Assembly (NCBI RefSeq): GCF_018687715.1
Contig: NC_056766.1
Location: forward strand, 9,599,501 to 9,663,500
Direction of reading: 5' to 3'
Origin: Carya illinoinensis
Lineage: Eukaryota; Streptophyta; Magnoliopsida; Fagales; Juglandaceae
DNA length: 64,000 nucleotides
Part shown: positions 33,991 to 46,916 of the stretch, in pieces
Layout of the letters: every line of letters begins with the position of its first letter
Numbering within the stretch: the stretch's first letter is position 1
Notes under the pieces: model-generated
Told to the model about the DNA's origin: nothing
The model's input: the letters and a program-made list of their open reading frames with translations, nothing else
Database searches by the model: none
Made by a program: the position numbers and the translations under genes

Positions 33991-34905
33991 TTAAATTACC
34001 TAATTGTCCATATATATTAACACAAAGATCTACCAATTCACTCAACAAATTGGTTAGTGGTCAAGCATGTAATTATTTAATAATAAAGTAATAACACAAA
34101 ATAAATAAATTACATAGTACCAAGATTTGTAACGAGGGAAGTCTTTTAAAGAACTCTTTAAAAGTAAAACCTTACGAGACAACCAAATCTAAAAAATTCA
34201 ATTTTATTATTTAAAAATCAAGTTACAAGTAAGTTCTCAATTAAAAAAACCTTTGCTAATTGACTCTCTTACTTGACTAGACAAATGACCATTTTTTCTA
34301 TACCACCGTAGCAGCCAGAACTTTTGACGATCTTCAAATATTGGCTTTTCTCTTGAACTTCAATGGCTGAAACTCAACCAGTCAATTCTCCAATATGGAG
34401 AGCGATCACACTCTTTGTGAGAAACAATATGAAAATTCTCCAAGAAATTTTCTCACCAAAATATGTACTAGAAAGTGCTCTAGAAAATATTCAGATCTGA
34501 ATCTCTACAGATCCTAATCAGTAGGTTCCCTTAAGTAAACAATGTAAAAGTAGTTTTAGTTTCAGTAGGACTTTACTAACAAAGTCAGTCTATTGCAAAG
34601 AAGTCTCCTGACAGAATTCTGACATTGTGATAAATCATCTATGCGATAACATATTTCAATTTAACCTCTTCTATGGATAAGTGCAGATTATTTGGGACTC
34701 GATTTTCACATATATGACTTATCTAAAACAATTTATAATAACTCCTAGATAAACTTATTATTGTTATAGATAAAGTCAATAAATAATTTACATTTATATA
34801 AAATACAAACTTAATGATATGATAAACTCTATCATTTTAGTCACATAATCCTATTCAAACTTATCAAGTCAGTTACCTAGTTCTAAGCAAACTCTTATAT
34901 CTACA
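33991..34905 (-). repeat. 3' LTR of the copia element
   Basis: Aligns with 38843-39768 throughout, with many substitutions and small indels. On the minus strand it starts TGTAGATATAAGAG. Its other edge reads TTAAATT where the partner LTR reads TGAAATT. Confidence 0.88.
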
Positions 34906-34962
34906 ATCTCCCACTTTGGTGGATTGGTGACAAACTCTTACATCTATAATCTCCCCCTTTGG
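34888..34962 (-). other. Duplicated polypurine tract and LTR edge
   Basis: The 32-base stretch that contains the LTR edge and the polypurine tract (34888-34919; minus strand CCAAAGTGGGAGAT then TGTAG) is repeated at 34931-34962 (CCAAAGGGGGAGAT then TATAG) with a 43-base offset. The element therefore has two potential plus-strand priming sites. Confidence 0.75.
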
Positions 34963-37440
34963 CAGATTGAAGATAAAATAAATTTTGATGAATATAATAT
35001 AAACATGTCAAAAGCACAACCAACAACCAATAAATTGAGTAGATATTCCAAGCAAATAGTTAAGAATAAAAATTACTAACATAGAATAATGACTAAGATT
35101 AGTACTATCAAAATTCACATGATTTTAAAATCTAATTCAAAGTCTAAGCATGCTCTAGTCCAACATCAAAATTATGTCCAATAAAAATTAATTTAAATGA
35201 AATCAATCAACAAGTAAAAGTTTCTAAAGTAATTTTTGCAAACTAGAATTTAGTTCTCCCCCTCAATATTATAGTTACTTCTCCCCTCACTATTAAACTA
35301 TCTTAAACAGGAACAAAAAATTCAACTCCCCCTTAGTAACACACTTACCCCAATTCCACCTAAATTTTATAATACCAAAATAAATCAATATGCTCCTCCA
35401 TTGCTCCTTTAATTCTCCCTTTTTGTCACTAATCAAACAAGACTTAACCCTCCTCGTTGTGCTTACAACTATGTAGGAATACAAAAATAAGACTCTTGAG
35501 AAGACACTCCTATGACCATGAAAAACCTCAACTTTACAATACAATGATGAATGAACACAAATGTATGCAAAGAAATTGACAAATGCATTAAAACATTTGG
35601 TTGAGACAAAAAATCAAATACTTAGTAGGCATACCATGAAAACCAAGAGGTAGAATGGAGGAGGCCACCCAAAAATCATCCTCAAAACGTGAGAATCAGC
35701 ATAAATCAACTACTAGAGCAAATATGGACAACCTAACATAAAAAAAAAATCCAATTTGAAACCAATATACCACATCGGCACTTCACAATCACACCACAAG
35801 ACAATCCCAAAATCCATGCATAAATAAGCCCTAGGTAAGATAAAGGAATGGATTTGGTACTTACTGTATAGGTGAGGAAGTCTATGTAATTATTAAGTCC
35901 CGACAAAATCAATCCAATAGAAGTGAGAGGAGGTGTTCGGCTAGGGCACAAGGAGAGTGTGGGTGTCGTAGGTGTGGGTGAGAGAAAAGTATCAGGGGAT
36001 TTGGGTTGTGTGGGTCTATCACATGTTATATACTTAAGTCACTAAGTGAATTCCCGTGCTGTGCATGAGTACATATCTTAGCGTCCCACTAAGACTAAAG
36101 CCATTAAAACAAAGATCCCACTCTCAAATAAACAGCCACAAGCTCCAGACTTATGCACAAGAAGTTAAAATAAACAAAATTTGACATAAATCAAATAACC
36201 CAATGAAAATAAAATAAAAGAATAAACCTTATTGACCCAAAAAATATTTTTAAACTTTTTTATATAAAAATTGAGTCAATTAACATGCCTAGGTGCATCA
36301 CAAGTCCAAGTATAATGTCACTCACATACCCAAAAAAAAAAAAAACTCTTATTTGCTATAACCACAATGGTTGTTCACTTCTCATAAGTTCATCAATATC
36401 AAATTTATGTGAGTGTGTGAGTAAAAATACTTACAAATATATATAAATATATATATATATATATGTATGTATGTATGTATATATATATTTTCTTTTTCAC
36501 ATATACTATCAAGAGGTTGTCTTTTATCTTAAAAGTCAAACTTTATGCTAGGACCTAAATACTTGACAAAGTATCTCCTCCAAACACAAGTTTGCACAAC
36601 CCTTTGAAATGTCCATTTTTATTGCTCATCTTTTTTCACAATAATTAGAGTAACAATTTTTTCTATAAAGACGGGATAGGATCCGTATAGGTTGTTTGTC
36701 CTTTTCTGCAATGATTAACACCGACTTTTTCTATATAGATCAAAAAATTATGTTTGGCAATGGGAGATCTCTTATTTTTTGTAATAGATTCAACTAGTAT
36801 TAGTCAATTTAAGGCATGGACTCCTTCTTTGGTGAGCACCTCTTAAATAAATATGTAACATAATTATAGAGAGCATAAAAGTAAGTTCCTCACAGTGCTT
36901 ATAATTGAACTTTGTCAAAATGAACCATAGGGTTAGTATACACAAAGTTGACTACACAATATGGAGAGATACATCAACTCAAGAATTGACTATGTGAGGA
37001 CTCAAGTGCTTGAGCCTTGACATAGCAAGTATGAACTTTTCTCAACTGAAAAAAATAAAACTAAGATTCAAACTAGAAAAATAGAAAACAATTCAAACAA
37101 ACCAAACAAAAAGATATGCAAACAAATAAAAGAATATGAAATGCATATCCTAAACTAATGATATCTAAGGAATGCAAAAACATGCAACTGGTTTTATCAA
37201 TTAATGTGACACAACATCTTCTTTGACTACTCACTTTGCTTTAAATTTTGAGGTCATTTTTACATCATCACAACTTTTTGTGGTCTTATCCTTGTTGCCA
37301 AGACAAAATTTAGACAACTCACATACCTTGACACTTATGGTGTTTATTTGTTAGCTTAACTCTTGGACTTGTTTCTAATTGTCTTGACCTTTTTCTTTGA
37401 TTTTCGTTCAACTTTAATTTTCTGCACTTTACTTAAATTA
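34963..37440 (-). other. Copia internal region without pol, with purine tracts at 35253-35425
   Basis: AT-rich, with no pol domain in any frame that I could recognise. On the minus strand 35253-35425 holds repeated purine runs (GAGGGGGAGAAC, GAGGGGAGAAG, AAGGGGGAG, AAAGGGAG), as described for Sirevirus 3' regions. An (AT)n/(GTAT)n microsatellite lies at 36440-36488. Confidence 0.6.
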
Positions 37441-37444
37441 AATC

Positions 37445-38797
37445 AATATGGTCTTATATAACCAAAAATACTACAATAATGACAAATAGGTACAAACTTA
37501 ACTCCAACCTTACCTCAGTTCAACTTCTTTGAGGTTGTTGTTTCATGTGACTTTCCAAAAAGATTCAACTTTGAAACGATTTCTTTTGGAGCATATATAA
37601 CTTGACTTCCTTTAATAAAGACAATACATTTAGAAGTAGTAGCAACGGATGATGAGGCTTGATGTTCTTTGCCTGGGTAAGTTGTGTACCACAATCCAAT
37701 ACGATCACAGCTAGACTTTTGAATACTTAACATCTCATCCAATTTTTAAGTTGTTAATTTTTGTTGACACTTTTCAGAACTCTTTAATTTTTTTTGTCTA
37801 GTGCATTCTTTTGAGTCTTCAATCTCAAGATCTCAACTTCAAAAATTTTTAGTGCCTCCAAAAAATTATTCTTTTCATTCTCCATTATTGTGAGTTTGTT
37901 GAACAACTTCTTGTTAAGCATTTTCAACTTGACCACTTCTTCACATAAATCATTATAAGCTTCTTGTATACTTATCTCATGGTCAACATCAACAAGAGTC
38001 ATATTCGAGTCATTATCATCAAATTCAGTTTCAGGTTTTATTAGCACAATATCAGAAAATTCACCAACAGCAATTGCAAAAGCCATAAAGGAACCTTTAT
38101 CATCAGATGATGAACTAAAAATTTTAGATTCTGAAGTATCACTAAGTGTGACATTTAGTACTTTATCCTTATTTTCCTTAAAGTTTGGGCATTTCACTCT
38201 TATATGACTATATCCTAATAATATTCTATTTTTCAGAATCTTTTTTTTTTTTTTTTTGCAGGAAATTTCTTACCACGCTTTTGTTTTCCACTAGCTTTCT
38301 TGGTAAACAAGAATTTTCTGAATTTCCTTGCAATGAGATATATATTCTCATTGTTCAAATTTTTTTCATTAAAAAAATCATCTCAATCATCTTTTATAGT
38401 TTTTAAAAGAAATAGACTTACATTTTCTTATTTGAGAAAGTGATTACTTATTAGAGGTTAGCATCTGCAATTTCAGATTTTTTACAATTCTTGTGCCTTC
38501 ATATGTAATCTCCAAAACATCACAAGCTTCTTTGACAATCTCAAACATTGGGATTCTTTTAAATTCAATGGGAGATACAGCCATGAAAATAACATTAAGT
38601 CATTTGCTATTCCAGTTGCAGTTATTGATCTCATCTCTAGTCCAAGCATCAAGAGTTGTCTTCGGCTTAGTCCACCCTCGTTCCGCTACATACCACACAC
38701 GTTCATCCAAAGACTTGAGAAAAACCCTTATACGAACTTTCCAATAAGTATAATTTTTTCCATCGAAGTGTGGCGGAATATATAACAATGACGACAT
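37445..38797 (-). pseudogene. Copia gag relic
   Basis: On the minus strand an ATG at 38797 opens LLYIPPHFDGKNYTYWKVRI, the usual start of plant copia gag. A UBN2-like gag stretch continues to about 38450 with one stop. After a gap, 38197-37784 encodes the acidic/Ser-rich and coiled-coil part (NVTLSDTSES, LKMLNKKLFNKL). The zinc-knuckle region lies near 37450-37500. In that knuckle CHYC is kept, the histidine is replaced by tyrosine and the last cysteine position is a stop. The protein would have formed the virus-like particle. It is not functional here. Confidence 0.75.
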
Positions 38798-38828
38798 GAT
38801 CTACAAGGGCATCAAATGAGTAAATCAT

Positions 38829-38840
38829 GCTATAATGCCA
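38829..38840 (-). other. Degenerate primer-binding site of the copia element
   Basis: TGGCATTATAGC two bases inside the 5' LTR edge, against the usual TGGTATCAGAGC. The differences are transitions or close to it. Confidence 0.6.
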
Positions 38841-38842
38841 AT

Positions 38843-39768
38843 TGAAATTACCTAATTGTTCATGTATATTAACACAAAGATCTACCAATTCACTCAACAA
38901 ATTAGTTAGTCGTCAAGAATGTAATTATTTAATAATAAAGTAATAACACAAAATAAATAAATTACATAACACCAAAATTGGTAATGAATGAAAACCCTTT
39001 AAAAAACTCTTTAAAGGTAAAACCTTATAAGACAGCCAAATCCAAAAAGGTTAATTTTATTATTTGAAAATCATGTTACAGTAAATTCTCAAATACAAAA
39101 TTTTTGTTAATTGACTCTCTTACTTGACCAGACAAATAACTTGTTTGCCTCTACCATAATAGCAGCCAAAATTTCTAATAATTTTTAAATATTGGCTTTT
39201 CTCCTGGAACTTTAGTAGATAAAATTTGACCAATCAATTTTTCAACATGGAGCACGATCATACTCTTTGAGAGAAATAATATAAAAATTCTTCAAAGAAT
39301 TTTCTCATCAAAGTATACACTGGAAAGCGCTCTAAAAAATATTCAGATCTGAATCTCTACAGATCCTAACCAGTAAGATCCATTAAATAAACAATCTGAA
39401 AGCAGTTTTAGTTTCAGTAGGACTCTACTGATAGAGCAAGTTTTTCGCGAAGAAGTCTCTTGACGGAATACTGACATTTTGCAATAAATCTTCTCCGCAT
39501 TAACAGATTTCAGTTAAACCTCTTCTCTGGATAAGTGCAGATTCCTTGGGACTCGACTTTCACACATATGACTTATCTAAAATAATTTATATATAATAAC
39601 TCTTAGATAAACTTAATACTGTTACGTTATAGATAAAATTAATATATAATTTACATTCATCCAAAATACAAAATTAATTATAAGATAAACTCTATCATTT
39701 TAGTCATCTAGTCCAATTCAAACTTATCAACTTAATCATCTAATTCTAGCCAAACTCTTAGGTCTATA
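38843..39768 (-). repeat. 5' LTR of the copia element
   Basis: 926 bp, aligned to 33991-34905 over its whole length. The inner edge is TGAAATTACC on the plus strand. The outer edge has decayed from CTACA to CTATA. Confidence 0.88.
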
Positions 39769-39773
39769 GGTTC

Positions 39774-42700
39774 AGTATCCAATTCTTAAGGAGCCTGGTG
39801 CTGTGCCCAAGGATTGATGACTCGGCAAAGGTGTTATAGAGAGATCAGCTAGCTAGGGGCCAGCACATACAACTTGCTTTTGTATAGAGGCTTGTATATG
39901 AGTGGATAGTTGCAAAAATGTGCATGATTTTTTTTGGGTTGACCTACTTTAATCCATCCCAATAAATTATAGTTCTAAAATAGAAACTTTAATATGTATT
40001 TGGAGATGACATGTATACATGCTAAAATGAATGACAAGCACAGCTTGATGATAATGCCATAATGGTTATGATAGAAAAATAATATTTGTAGATCTAGGAT
40101 GTACAAGTAGCTAGATAAATCTAGAATGCATATTAAAAATTATTTTTTTAATAGTAAAACTCACTTTAAAAAAAAAATAAGTGCACTAAACTTGCAAATC
40201 TAAGATTATATTTAACATTAATCTTTATGATACTGGCATATGATCATGGACATATCCAATAGATATATGCATGATGAATGGCCAAGAGTACTGGCCTAAA
40301 GAAGGGCTGAGATCAAGTACTCCCAAGAGGAAGTACTTGATCATAAAGCTGCAAAGAAGCTGTCAACACCATGCATACAGGTGGATCATTGGTCATGATA
40401 ATTGGTGATCGAGCTTTACAAACCTAAATTGGACACACTGTCTATACTCTCTCTATCTCCTGTTTCTTTTAGCGGGAAGCCAAGAAATTCATTGCAGATT
40501 AATTCGAGATCAATTTGGGATACATGAGATGACATTATATATGGGTGTGGGACATGTTAGACTTGGAGTCCCTCCAATTTGAGAGTGATTTTGACGCTGG
40601 GAATAACGTAGTACTTTAGGAAATTTGTGCTTAAATCTTTAGCATGGAGAAGAAGATGAGACAGAGACGTTTTAGACTCTTGTAAGAGGAGTCAAGATTT
40701 AACTCTTCCGAGTTTGTGCAATAAATGCCAGAAAGGGGGTTAAAAGCACATGTGAAAGAAAAAGGAAAAGGAGCAAATTAAAACAAAACAAAGGAATATG
40801 TGAAGAAAAAGGGAAGGAAAGGAAAAAGTTTGATAGTGAGGATCTTTCAGTGCCATCACTTCACTCAATTGTGCTTGGACTGTCATCCATTTACTTCCCC
40901 CAAACAACATAACTTTCCCACATATTTGCACCCACTTTCCCTTACACAATATGACTATTTTTCTCACCAAGTGATCATGCTTCTCTTCCCATCCCTCAAC
41001 TTTCTTTCTCTTTCTCGAGAAAAAAGGAAAAGAAGGGTGAAAAGGAAAAGGGAGCTACCACTGTAGAACATAAAGTCATGTACCGCTTATAAGTGTTTGT
41101 ATAAAGATTCCCGGCCATCTAAATCTAGTTGGGAATATATTTCAATCCAAACAATGATGGCTACCCGCATTCACTTTATTTGACATTATACATTTAAGGG
41201 TGATCAGTGACATTAGAATCAATCCTTTTCCATCAATTTCCAAGCTAAAAAGGCTTCTAAGCAAAATGAGGGCCGGAGTATAGAAATATAAAGTCTCAAG
41301 CAAAAACAAAAACAAAGTAGGTGAAGAGTACCTTTCTCCATCCACACATATCGATTTTGCGATTTTTTATTTTATTTTATTTTTTTCTTTGTAGGTGATG
41401 GATTACTTTTTCCTTACCAACATGTCTCGTCCAATCTGCCCTAGATGAAGTTGAAGGCTCAAATAAACAGTTTTCTTTTCCTTTGCCCATTCAGTTCATT
41501 CTCTAGTTCTCTATCCATTACATATATTTGATGAACTATACCGAAAATTGAATCACAAAACTTTAATATTTGTTTATGTACTTGGGTACGTATATATTGG
41601 AACCTGAGATTAAACACCTTATGAATTGAGTTATAATTCAAGTGGTGATCAGTGACCATAAATACAACCGTATAAAAGTATGAGTGTTTGGAAGATCATA
41701 GGTTGCCCAAAATGGAGGCATTGTGATAAGAATCCAGACAGTAAAATAAAAGAACTACAAATGATCAAAGGTTGAAAGTGATTTCTACCAGATGATCATG
41801 ATAATATTATCTTTACTCACAAAAGAAGTTCAGACAGGAACTGAGAATTCCTCTGCAAGGGTCGGACCTGACTGATTTATTCTATGTGTGTAGCTAAAAA
41901 CCGTATACATGATAGATAGATAGATGGAGAATTTTAAAGCTACAGTTTCGTATTTTCCAGTACTCTTTGTTTTTTCACTTTTAAAGCTATAGTTTTGGTT
42001 ATGAAATGGGATGTGGTCCATGGACACGTGCAAATGATGGCATTGTCTTCCGGTAATGATGGATTCCCACCGCTTCCTCCACTGTGTGGGATCCACTCCT
42101 ATCATGCCACCCAACTTCAAATAATTTTGCTCTTTTACTTTGACCGACAAAATACCATGCATGTATACCATTTTTCCAGTCCTGTTAAACCTGAGAAAAT
42201 GGACGTACATGACATGAATAATGCGTTGGCAATAGGCTGCTTGCATGTGTAAAAAAATCCAAAGAGATTGCAACAAGCTAGTATGCATGTGATCATCTGC
42301 ATGCAGAAAAGTTTGTCCCATGAAATAATTGTGTGCATGGTTCTTGTTGATTGGGATAGCCAGTCAAGTCTCTTGTTCACTCAAACTGTAATAGACAGAT
42401 CGATGATCATTCCTTCGAAAAAAATCATAATTAACATGGCTTCTAGACTGGCAATTAATGATGCTTTTAAATCCTGTATTAATTACTAATGCTTTTGTTG
42501 ATTAATGGAGAAAGCAATATATATATATATATATATATATATTCGCAGTATATGTCCAAAATCTATATATATTCGCAGTATATGTCCAAAAATATTACTT
42601 CCAAATCTGTAATTGATTTAACGTATCATAGTTTGGATTTAAGCGTGATTAAGGATCAAGTTTCGTTGCAGATCTTTAAGTAATTGCATGCACTTATGAT

Positions 42701-45596
42701 CATAAATTGGTCTTTGCATGCATATGTGGTTCCTTGGACTTGTGAATTGTGATCATTTCTCACCAAACAGTCTCCAGTTAATTCTCTTTCACCAACATCC
42801 AAATAACATCAAATTTCACGTTTTTCCTACGTTTGTGTTTCACATGACACACACGTAGGTTTTGCACTGGATATCTGTCCAAGCTATATATAATGATTTC
42901 TTTCAGTGATCAACAATAAAGGTGCTTCATCATGTATACCAATCCGATTATGGACAAAGAAGGGTTAGGTTCAGAATCATGAGTGCCTACCTCTCAAGGG
43001 GTAAGATTTCTGAAAGTGAAAACTTGATCTTGGCCCTTGGGTCGTGATTTAAGGAGTCATGTGCGTTATTATTGGTCACGACCGAAACAAAAGAGGGAGG
43101 AGGTATCATGTGATTGGTGAAACCAGATATCGAATATATCTGCAATTGCTTGCTTGAGGCCAAACAAACAAACAAAAAGAATAAGAAAATAAAAAAAATA
43201 AAAAGTAGAAGAAAAAGGACTCATCAAGCTCATGATCCCAAATGTCAACATTGTCATCATTATCCCACGCATTGACGTCAAGCTAGAATGACATCTGTCC
43301 AATGGCATTTAAATTGAAAAGGAGCCACCTTTCAAAGCGAGCCATCTTTTTCTTTCTTTCTTTCTTTCTTTTTTTTAATTTTCTTTCTGTTCGAGTATAT
43401 TATACGGTTGCCGAGAAAATTCAACTACCATTTCGTAAAACAGTTTTAGTTTTGGAGTACTACACACAAGTTCATGTTAACATCATGCTAAAAATGTTAA
43501 AAAGATGTTCATACGAGTATGGAAGTGGTCCAAATAAGAAAAAAAAAAAAGAAACTTCCCAAAACTCCAATTAAGTATAAGATTCATATATAAGAAGATG
43601 CAAAAGGTTCTCTGCCAGCAAAATGATTGGAGTGGCCACTATCATAATTCATGTACTCTTTTTACTTTTTCAGTTTCTCTGCACGAAGATGTAAAAGGCC
43701 GTTCATCGTAATACAGATTACATATAGCTTAATTATATATAACATATATATATAACACGCGGTATAAAACTGCGTAATTTGCTCTATACCCTGAAGCAAA
43801 TTTCTACACAATATGACTTTTTAGGTTCGTCGTCAAAGAAATTAGTGCAGCAAAAGTATATATCTGCATGAAGAAACCAAAGTTAGTGAGCTGTCGAGCA
43901 GATTAAGATCCAAATATCACGCAACAACATAATCTTTCATAAGATCCCCCACACAAATTCAAGAATGAGATCATCTTTTAGGCTATGAGAGGAGAATGGG
44001 TCACATCATCAGGATGATGACAACCGAATCATCATTATGATATTAGAGTTACCATGCATGATTTCTAAGTTACCGGCCGGGGATATTGATGATCATGAAT
44101 AACAATCAGATATTGCATGAAAGTAACAGTAGTACGTACAAAGGCATATTCACGAGTTTGTTCTTTGCTATTTTTAGGAGTAATAACTTTTTGCCAATTA
44201 GCTTCAACAATGATAGACCATCAGGTGTCTTTCAAGAGGAAAAAAGATCAAAATAATTGAAAGAAGGTGTTTTTGCCAAAATATGGCCCTTTTTCTTCTA
44301 ACTTCTTCTAGAAAAGAGGAGACTTTCATGTTAGAAAAGTGAGAAACGGTGGAAATATTGCATCAAAGCTTCTTATCCTCAAGAATACTTGCAATGCTTG
44401 AGAAAAGGAAAAATTAAAATTAAAGATAAATATCTGGATTTGTTTTTCAAAACGGTTTATTAAAAAATAATGCAAAATGCATATTGTCAAACACCATCTC
44501 TCTCTTCCCTTTTTCTGGTCTTTCTTCTGTTTTTGGATAAGTTCAATATTTTCATTGAAGAAAAGAGTACCCAAGTAGCTAGATTGCCGCGTGCATGGGG
44601 ACATACTCCAGGATATTAATATACAAATGCCACGTATTGAAACAAAATTGCAACTACGAAACCTGCAGGCATCATGCATGCTACAAGACCAAGCATAAGA
44701 AACAAGACAAAACAAGACAGCGCAAGACAACATCAAATAGAACAAACGAACTAGCATGCAGCTAGGAGCTGCTTGCTGTACGCATGAAACAATTGATGAA
44801 TCAATACCACATAAGGAAAACTGAGACTTGGAATCATCTATATATAATCAGCCTTTCAGAGTCTCCAGGAGTTCATGTCCAACAACGGTGCAATTTACCT
44901 GTAAAGCAATCTGTCAAAATGCAGCCAGAAGTAATATTTCGTAATGAACCAGCAATTAATTGAATTGAGCCATTCCCGTGTTCAATCCATGGCTCAACCT
45001 AGCTAGACCTCCAAAATACCAAGTCTTTCGTGAAATTCATCAAAATTCAGAATAAATGCATCAAGTTGGCTTTTTGACTACAGATCGATGACAGGTCACA
45101 GATTACCCAACCCGCTAATTAAGCTCAAAACCATGTGTCAATTATCAGTACTTCTATGAGGCCCTCACTAGGAAGCCATAAATTTAAAAGGGGGAATCTG
45201 TAATACTCTAGTTCTAGAAAGAAAGAATAACTCAGAATATTGTATGTTATAAAAGTAATCATGAATGCTAAGTCATACATTACCTACTTATCATGTGAAA
45301 CTTAATTAAATTTATAAATAATTCTACTGCATGGAAGTAAAAATTCATAACTAGTCTAATTTTTGGCTTTGTAAAGACACTGGAGATTGAAGTGTGACAC
45401 ACTCGCATTATGTCTCACCAAGTCCTGCATTGGGTGAAAAAAATATGATAGAGGTTAATGGAGTATGATAAAAGTGCATTTAGCATACTGGGTGGAATTG
45501 AGTTTTATAATATGGGTACAAAGGGTTTGGGTAGTAACATTTACTTGTCCTTGCAGAGTTAAGGGGAAGTTGTAATAGTCTGAATTGACTACTAAG
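39774..45596. other. Long gene-free stretch upstream of WOX4
   Basis: Non-repetitive, AT-rich DNA with no supported gene. Frames of 60-160 codons (for example 41830-42321 on the minus strand) lack domains and plausible splice structure. There is a short tandem repeat at 42541-42590 and an (AT)n run before it. 42250-42330 is rich in CATGCA-type sequences. Distal regulatory DNA for WOX4 is possible but not shown. Confidence 0.5.
42541..42590. repeat. Two copies of a 20-bp sequence, 30-bp period
   Basis: ATTCGCAGTATATGTCCAAA at 42541-42560 recurs exactly at 42571-42590, next to an (AT)n microsatellite. Confidence 0.9.
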
Positions 45597-45951
45597 GCTA
45601 CGTTTTGATGTTAAACTGAGTTAAGATAAGTTAAGTTTTTTATAAATAGTAGTGAGTTGAGATGGTGAAATGAGTTTTGTATCTGGAGTCCACTTAAAAT
45701 AAGTTTATATGTGTTTGGATGTTAAGATAAGCAGTTTAAACGTATTTATAAGAAGCTAAAAAAGGTTGTGGGTCCTGCGTCTAAAGATGTGTTGAGTTGA
45801 AAAATGTTGCAGGCCCCACATATAAAGAGGTTTTGAGTTTAGATGAGTTTATTGATTTGAGTGAGAGTTTAGTATTTAAATATTAGACTCAACTTAAAAT
45901 TAGACTAAATTGAGATCAAATTAGTTCAGTCCAAGTTTCAAACATAGCGTA
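45597..45951. mobile_element. MITE about 1 kb upstream of WOX4
   Basis: The left end GGCTACGTTTTGATGTTAAA and the reverse complement of the right end (TTACGCTATGTTTGAAACTT) are imperfect inverted repeats. The interior is rich in GAGTTGAG/CTCAACTT motifs, as in a MITE family common in Fagales. No coding capacity. Target duplication unclear. Confidence 0.5.
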
Positions 45952-46616
45952 AATGAAAATGGTGAATGAGATCCAATATTTACATGGGTTCCAATGTTAA
46001 TCTTCACTAGTTCTAGGTAAGTAATAATAATTAAGTGAAGGTATATGCCATAAAACATAAGGACACAAATATCATTTTGTTGGAGACTTTAGGTTGTAGT
46101 TTATCAGCTTTACTATTTGCGAAATTGGAGCCACAGTTTTAGGGTTAAAAAAAAGGAATTTGGGTGTTGATGATTAGAACGATGGATTAATATGCAGTTA
46201 GCTGGAAAAATATAATGTGTACATTAGTAATTTGTTCTTGTGCACGTACATAAGCATGCTTTCACTAGTATTTTGGTTTGATTTTCAATCATAGTGAGTG
46301 AGTAGGATTTTAGTTATTTATTATTTCAACATGCTCTGATCAAAGGCATAAAAAGAAAAGACGACGGCATTCATCAGTTATATGTTCTGGCTCTCTCCCA
46401 TATCCGTATCTTGAGAAAGCAAAAGAGTTCCATTTTCAAGTTTTGGGATTGGAAGAATCTCTCTCATTCCCTCCCCCTCTTCACTTTATAGTGAAAAAGC
46501 TTGAAAGGCAGCCAGAGAGGCCACCGAAAAGCATGTACGCCTTATCATGAAAGCAAGAAAAAACGACCCGATTTGACGGGCCAACACACACGCACATACG
46601 CCCACACGCTCATACA

Positions 46617-46674
<58 letters not shown>

Positions 46675-46916
46675 TCTCTCTCTCTCTCACCTGTTCCCCC
46701 ATTTCAATCTCTCCCCCTCTACCTCTTTATTCGTGCCTCTTTTTGCCCTTTTTTATACATGGAAAAACCCAAGTCAACCTCACCTCATCATTTAGTCTTG
46801 TTTCTTTACGCGCACCCACCTCATTTCCCACTTTCATCATCATCACTTTAATTCATTCCCTGATCGTCTTCTTCTTCTATATAATTATCGCACTCTTATC
46901 ATCTCATCCCTTCACC
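45952..46916 (+). promoter_or_regulatory. WOX4 proximal promoter and 5' leader
   Basis: No competing gene lies here, and the WOX4 start codon follows. A weak TATA-like CTTTATAG at about 46484 would give a leader of roughly 400 bases. That leader would include the (CT)n run. The transcription start is not visible from sequence alone. Confidence 0.4.
46621..46689 (+). repeat. (CT)n tract in the presumed WOX4 leader
   Basis: Twenty-six CT units, then ATT and a further CT run. CT/GA repeats are binding sites for plant BBR/BPC (GAGA-binding) factors, which control several homeobox genes. A role here is inference. The run also makes a spurious Ser/Leu-rich frame at 46501-46851. Confidence 0.8.

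Larger units (their letters stand above)
33991..39768 (-). mobile_element. Sirevirus-like Ty1/copia element lacking pol (5778 bp)
   Basis: Two similar LTRs (915 and 926 bp) enclose about 3.9 kb. GGTTC directly precedes (33986-33990) and follows (39769-39773) the element, a perfect target duplication. The order on the minus strand is 5' LTR (right), degenerate primer-binding site, gag relic, AT-rich region with several purine tracts, then a duplicated polypurine tract and the 3' LTR (left). Multiple polypurine tracts are known for Sireviruses. I find no integrase, reverse transcriptase or RNase H, so about 4 kb of pol has probably been lost. Gag is also broken, so the copy is dead. Confidence 0.88.

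Noticed and set aside
41830..42321. 163-codon minus-strand frame in the WOX4 upstream region
   Set aside because: No domain and unusual composition. Overlapping frames on both strands suggest chance.
40250..46500. MicroRNA or tRNA genes in the spacer before WOX4
   Set aside because: I looked for familiar conserved microRNA and tRNA sequences and saw none. A covariance-model search would be needed to exclude them.
46501..46851. 116-codon Ser/Leu-rich frame upstream of WOX4
   Set aside because: Produced by the (CT)n microsatellite in the presumed WOX4 leader. No domain.
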